A stretch of 64,000 bases of DNA from Euryarchaeota archaeon UBA23 (lineage in GTDB: Archaea; Thermoplasmatota; Poseidoniia; Poseidoniales; Thalassarchaeaceae). Every line of letters starts with the position of its first letter. Positions within the stretch are counted from its first letter, which is position 1. Location: NCBI GenBank assembly GCA_002498725.1, contig DAIJ01000017.1, positions 1 through 64,000 on the forward strand, read 5' to 3'. Of this stretch, positions 62,665-64,000 are shown piece by piece. The notes under the pieces were generated by a model. That model was not told the DNA's origin. It searched no databases and saw nothing but the letters and a program-made list of their open reading frames with translations. The position numbers and the translations under genes were made by a program.

Positions 62665-64000
62665 ATTAGTGATACTGATTTTCAGCGTTTAATAAGGCAA
62701 GGTATTCCTACTAATTTACCCGAAAAACCCAATTTTAACTCTGATATCAATCGAGCTCCCAAAAGACCCGATGTACTTTCTTTAAAGGAAAAAATCTTAG
62801 CAGTTGAAAATGCATTGAGGTACTTTCCGATAGAATGGCATGATTTACTTGCTGATGAATTCATGCTTGAATTAATCGAAGAAGGTCATATCACAATGCA
62901 TAGGTTCCGACCTAAATATCAGATATTTGCGCGTTCAATAGAAGAGTATCCGAGTGAATGCACATCTGCCGCTGGAATTATGCTGATGATCCAGAACAAT
63001 TTAGATCCAAGAGTCGCTCAATATCCCTATGATTTGATAACATATGGGGGAAATGGTGCTGTTTTCCAAAATTGGGCGCAGTATCTTTTGACGATGTCAT
63101 ATCTTAGTCGTATGAATGAAAATCAGACATTAGTGATGTATTCTGGGCATCCTTTAGGACTATTTCCTTCCGATCAAAATTCCCCTAGAGTGGTGGTAAC
63201 AAATGGCATAGTTATACCTAATCATTCAAAGCAAAGTGATTATGAGAAATTCAATGCTCTTGGAGTATCCCAATATGGCCAAATGACTGCAGGTTCTTAC
63301 ATGTACATAGGGCCTCAAGGTATAGTGCATGGGACTACAATTACTATACTTAATGCTGCACGCAAATATCTAAATATTTCAGGTGATGATGATTTAGGTG
63401 GGATTCTTTTTGTCACATCAGGATTAGGTGGTATGTCGGGTGCTCAACCTAAAGCAGCTGTTATTTGTGGTGCTGTTTGTTTAGTTGCTGAAACTAATCT
63501 TCATGCAGCACAAAAAAGACTTGATCAAGGATGGTTAAGCGAATTATATGATGATTTAGATTTGATAATTTCTCGAGTTCGTAATGCTATGAAGTCTAGA
63601 GAAGCCGTATCAATTGGGTATCATGGCAATATTGTAGATCTTCTATCAGCATTAGATAAAGAAAATATCACCCCTCATCTAGGAAGTGATCAAACAAGTT
63701 TGCATAACCCTTGGCTAGGAGGATATATTCCAACTGGTTATTCTCATGAAGAAGCTCTGAATCTTCTGAAAGAAAATCCAAATAAATTCAAAATGGAAGT
63801 TCAAAGAACCCTTAGAGAACATGCTGAAATAATAAGTCAATTAACCAAAAAAGGCATGTATTTTTGGGATTATGGGAATGCTTTCTTGCTTGAAACCAGT
63901 CGTGCAGGAGCAGATATGATTGATAGTAATGAATTCATTTATCCATCGTACGTTGAAGATATAATGGGTCCAATCTGTTTTGATTATGGATTCGGACCAT
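62665..64000 (+). CDS. hutU: Urocanate hydratase, 3' end cut by the window, apparent ATT start
   Basis: Urocanase hydrates urocanate in histidine catabolism. The first 445 residues are present: GIPTNLPEKP, RAPKRPDVLSLKEK, FRPKYQIFARSIEEYP, YGGNGAVFQNWAQY and the NAD site SGLGGMSGAQPKA. The frame is bounded by TAA at 62662. No ATG, GTG or TTG occurs until about 62815, yet family homology begins at about residue 4 (TDFQRLIRQGIP), so ATT 62665 is the probable start. The Shine-Dalgarno-like GTGAT overlaps the fchA stop. Confidence 0.9.
   Translation, partial: MSDTDFQRLIRQGIPTNLPEKPNFNSDINRAPKRPDVLSLKEKILAVENALRYFPIEWHDLLADEFMLELIEEGHITMHRFRPKYQIFARSIEEYPSECTSAAGIMLMIQNNLDPRVAQYPYDLITYGGNGAVFQNWAQYLLTMSYLSRMNENQTLVMYSGHPLGLFPSDQNSPRVVVTNGIVIPNHSKQSDYEKFNALGVSQYGQMTAGSYMYIGPQGIVHGTTITILNAARKYLNISGDDDLGGILFVTSGLGGMSGAQPKAAVICGAVCLVAETNLHAAQKRLDQGWLSELYDDLDLIISRVRNAMKSREAVSIGYHGNIVDLLSALDKENITPHLGSDQTSLHNPWLGGYIPTGYSHEEALNLLKENPNKFKMEVQRTLREHAEIISQLTKKGMYFWDYGNAFLLETSRAGADMIDSNEFIYPSYVEDIMGPICFDYGFGP

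Noticed and set aside
62682..62864. Small minus-strand frame at the right end
   Set aside because: It lies fully opposite conserved urocanase codons, and its sequence is Ser/Leu-rich with no family.
1..64000. Prophage, insertion sequence, defence island or other mobile element
   Set aside because: No transposase, integrase, phage, restriction or toxin gene and no flanking repeats were seen; gene order is that of core archaeal operons.

Overview
The window is a gene-dense stretch (about 60 protein genes, one tRNA, no gene-free gap over 300 bases) of an archaeal chromosome. The information-processing genes are archaeal: an exosome superoperon, PAN with 20S proteasome alpha and beta, aIF5A, EF-2 with the diphthamide target histidine, TiaS, TrmY, Tsr3, MBF1, SRP54, the RFC large subunit, FttA and SepF. 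Many metabolic and membrane genes look bacterial: split transhydrogenase, TrkAH, type I IPP isomerase, histidine utilisation and heptose genes. This mix, the moderate AT bias, the huge acidic calcium-binding repeat protein and the archaeosortase fit Marine Group II (Poseidoniales). That placement is inference from gene content, not a phylogeny.

Layout. 1-5.4 kb: the 3' part of a giant thrombospondin-type-3 repeat surface protein ending in a PGF-CTERM-like sorting signal. 5.5-10.7 kb: aIF5A, an EamA transporter, SurE, TrmY, SRP54 and an unknown membrane protein. 10.8-17.1 kb: TrkA/TrkH potassium uptake, then rfcL and glyS on the minus strand. 17.2-22.6 kb: an unusually long Lhr-type helicase. 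22.6-28.6 kb: archaeosortase A, then a tight gmhA-gmhB-tiaS operon, purB and dph6. 28.7-34.2 kb: the psmA-SBDS-rrp4-rrp41-rrp42-eL43-pcc1-pfdB superoperon. 34.2-36.9 kb: Nudix, TPR and UbiD-family genes. 37-40.3 kb: uS12-uS7-EF-2. 40.3-42.9 kb: an IPP isomerase/prenyl synthase fusion and isopentenyl phosphate kinase. 43-48.1 kb: zinc-ribbon protein, ZPR1, SepF, PsmB, FttA and tRNA-Pro(UGG). 48.1-53 kb: Nudix, malate dehydrogenase and a three-gene transhydrogenase. 53.1-56.5 kb: a secreted Reeler-like protein, a TatC with an odd Cys-rich tail and a CNNM/CorC-like membrane protein. 56.5-61 kb: MetG, Tsr3, MBF1 and PAN. 61-64 kb: formiminoglutamate and urocanate catabolism, running off the right edge.

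Functional links. Archaeosortase A can process the PGF-CTERM protein at the left edge. PAN, PsmA and PsmB form a complete proteasome. Dph6 matures EF-2. The UbiD homologue, isopentenyl phosphate kinase and the isomerase/prenyl synthase fusion would make the last part of an archaeal mevalonate route to C20 lipid precursors. FtcD, FchA and HutU recover carbon and nitrogen from histidine.

The most unusual items are the TatC fusion, the IPP isomerase-prenyl synthase fusion, the long Lhr C-terminus, an apparent AUU start for urocanase, and several strong inverted repeats just upstream of start codons. I found no CRISPR array, insertion sequence, prophage or rRNA.
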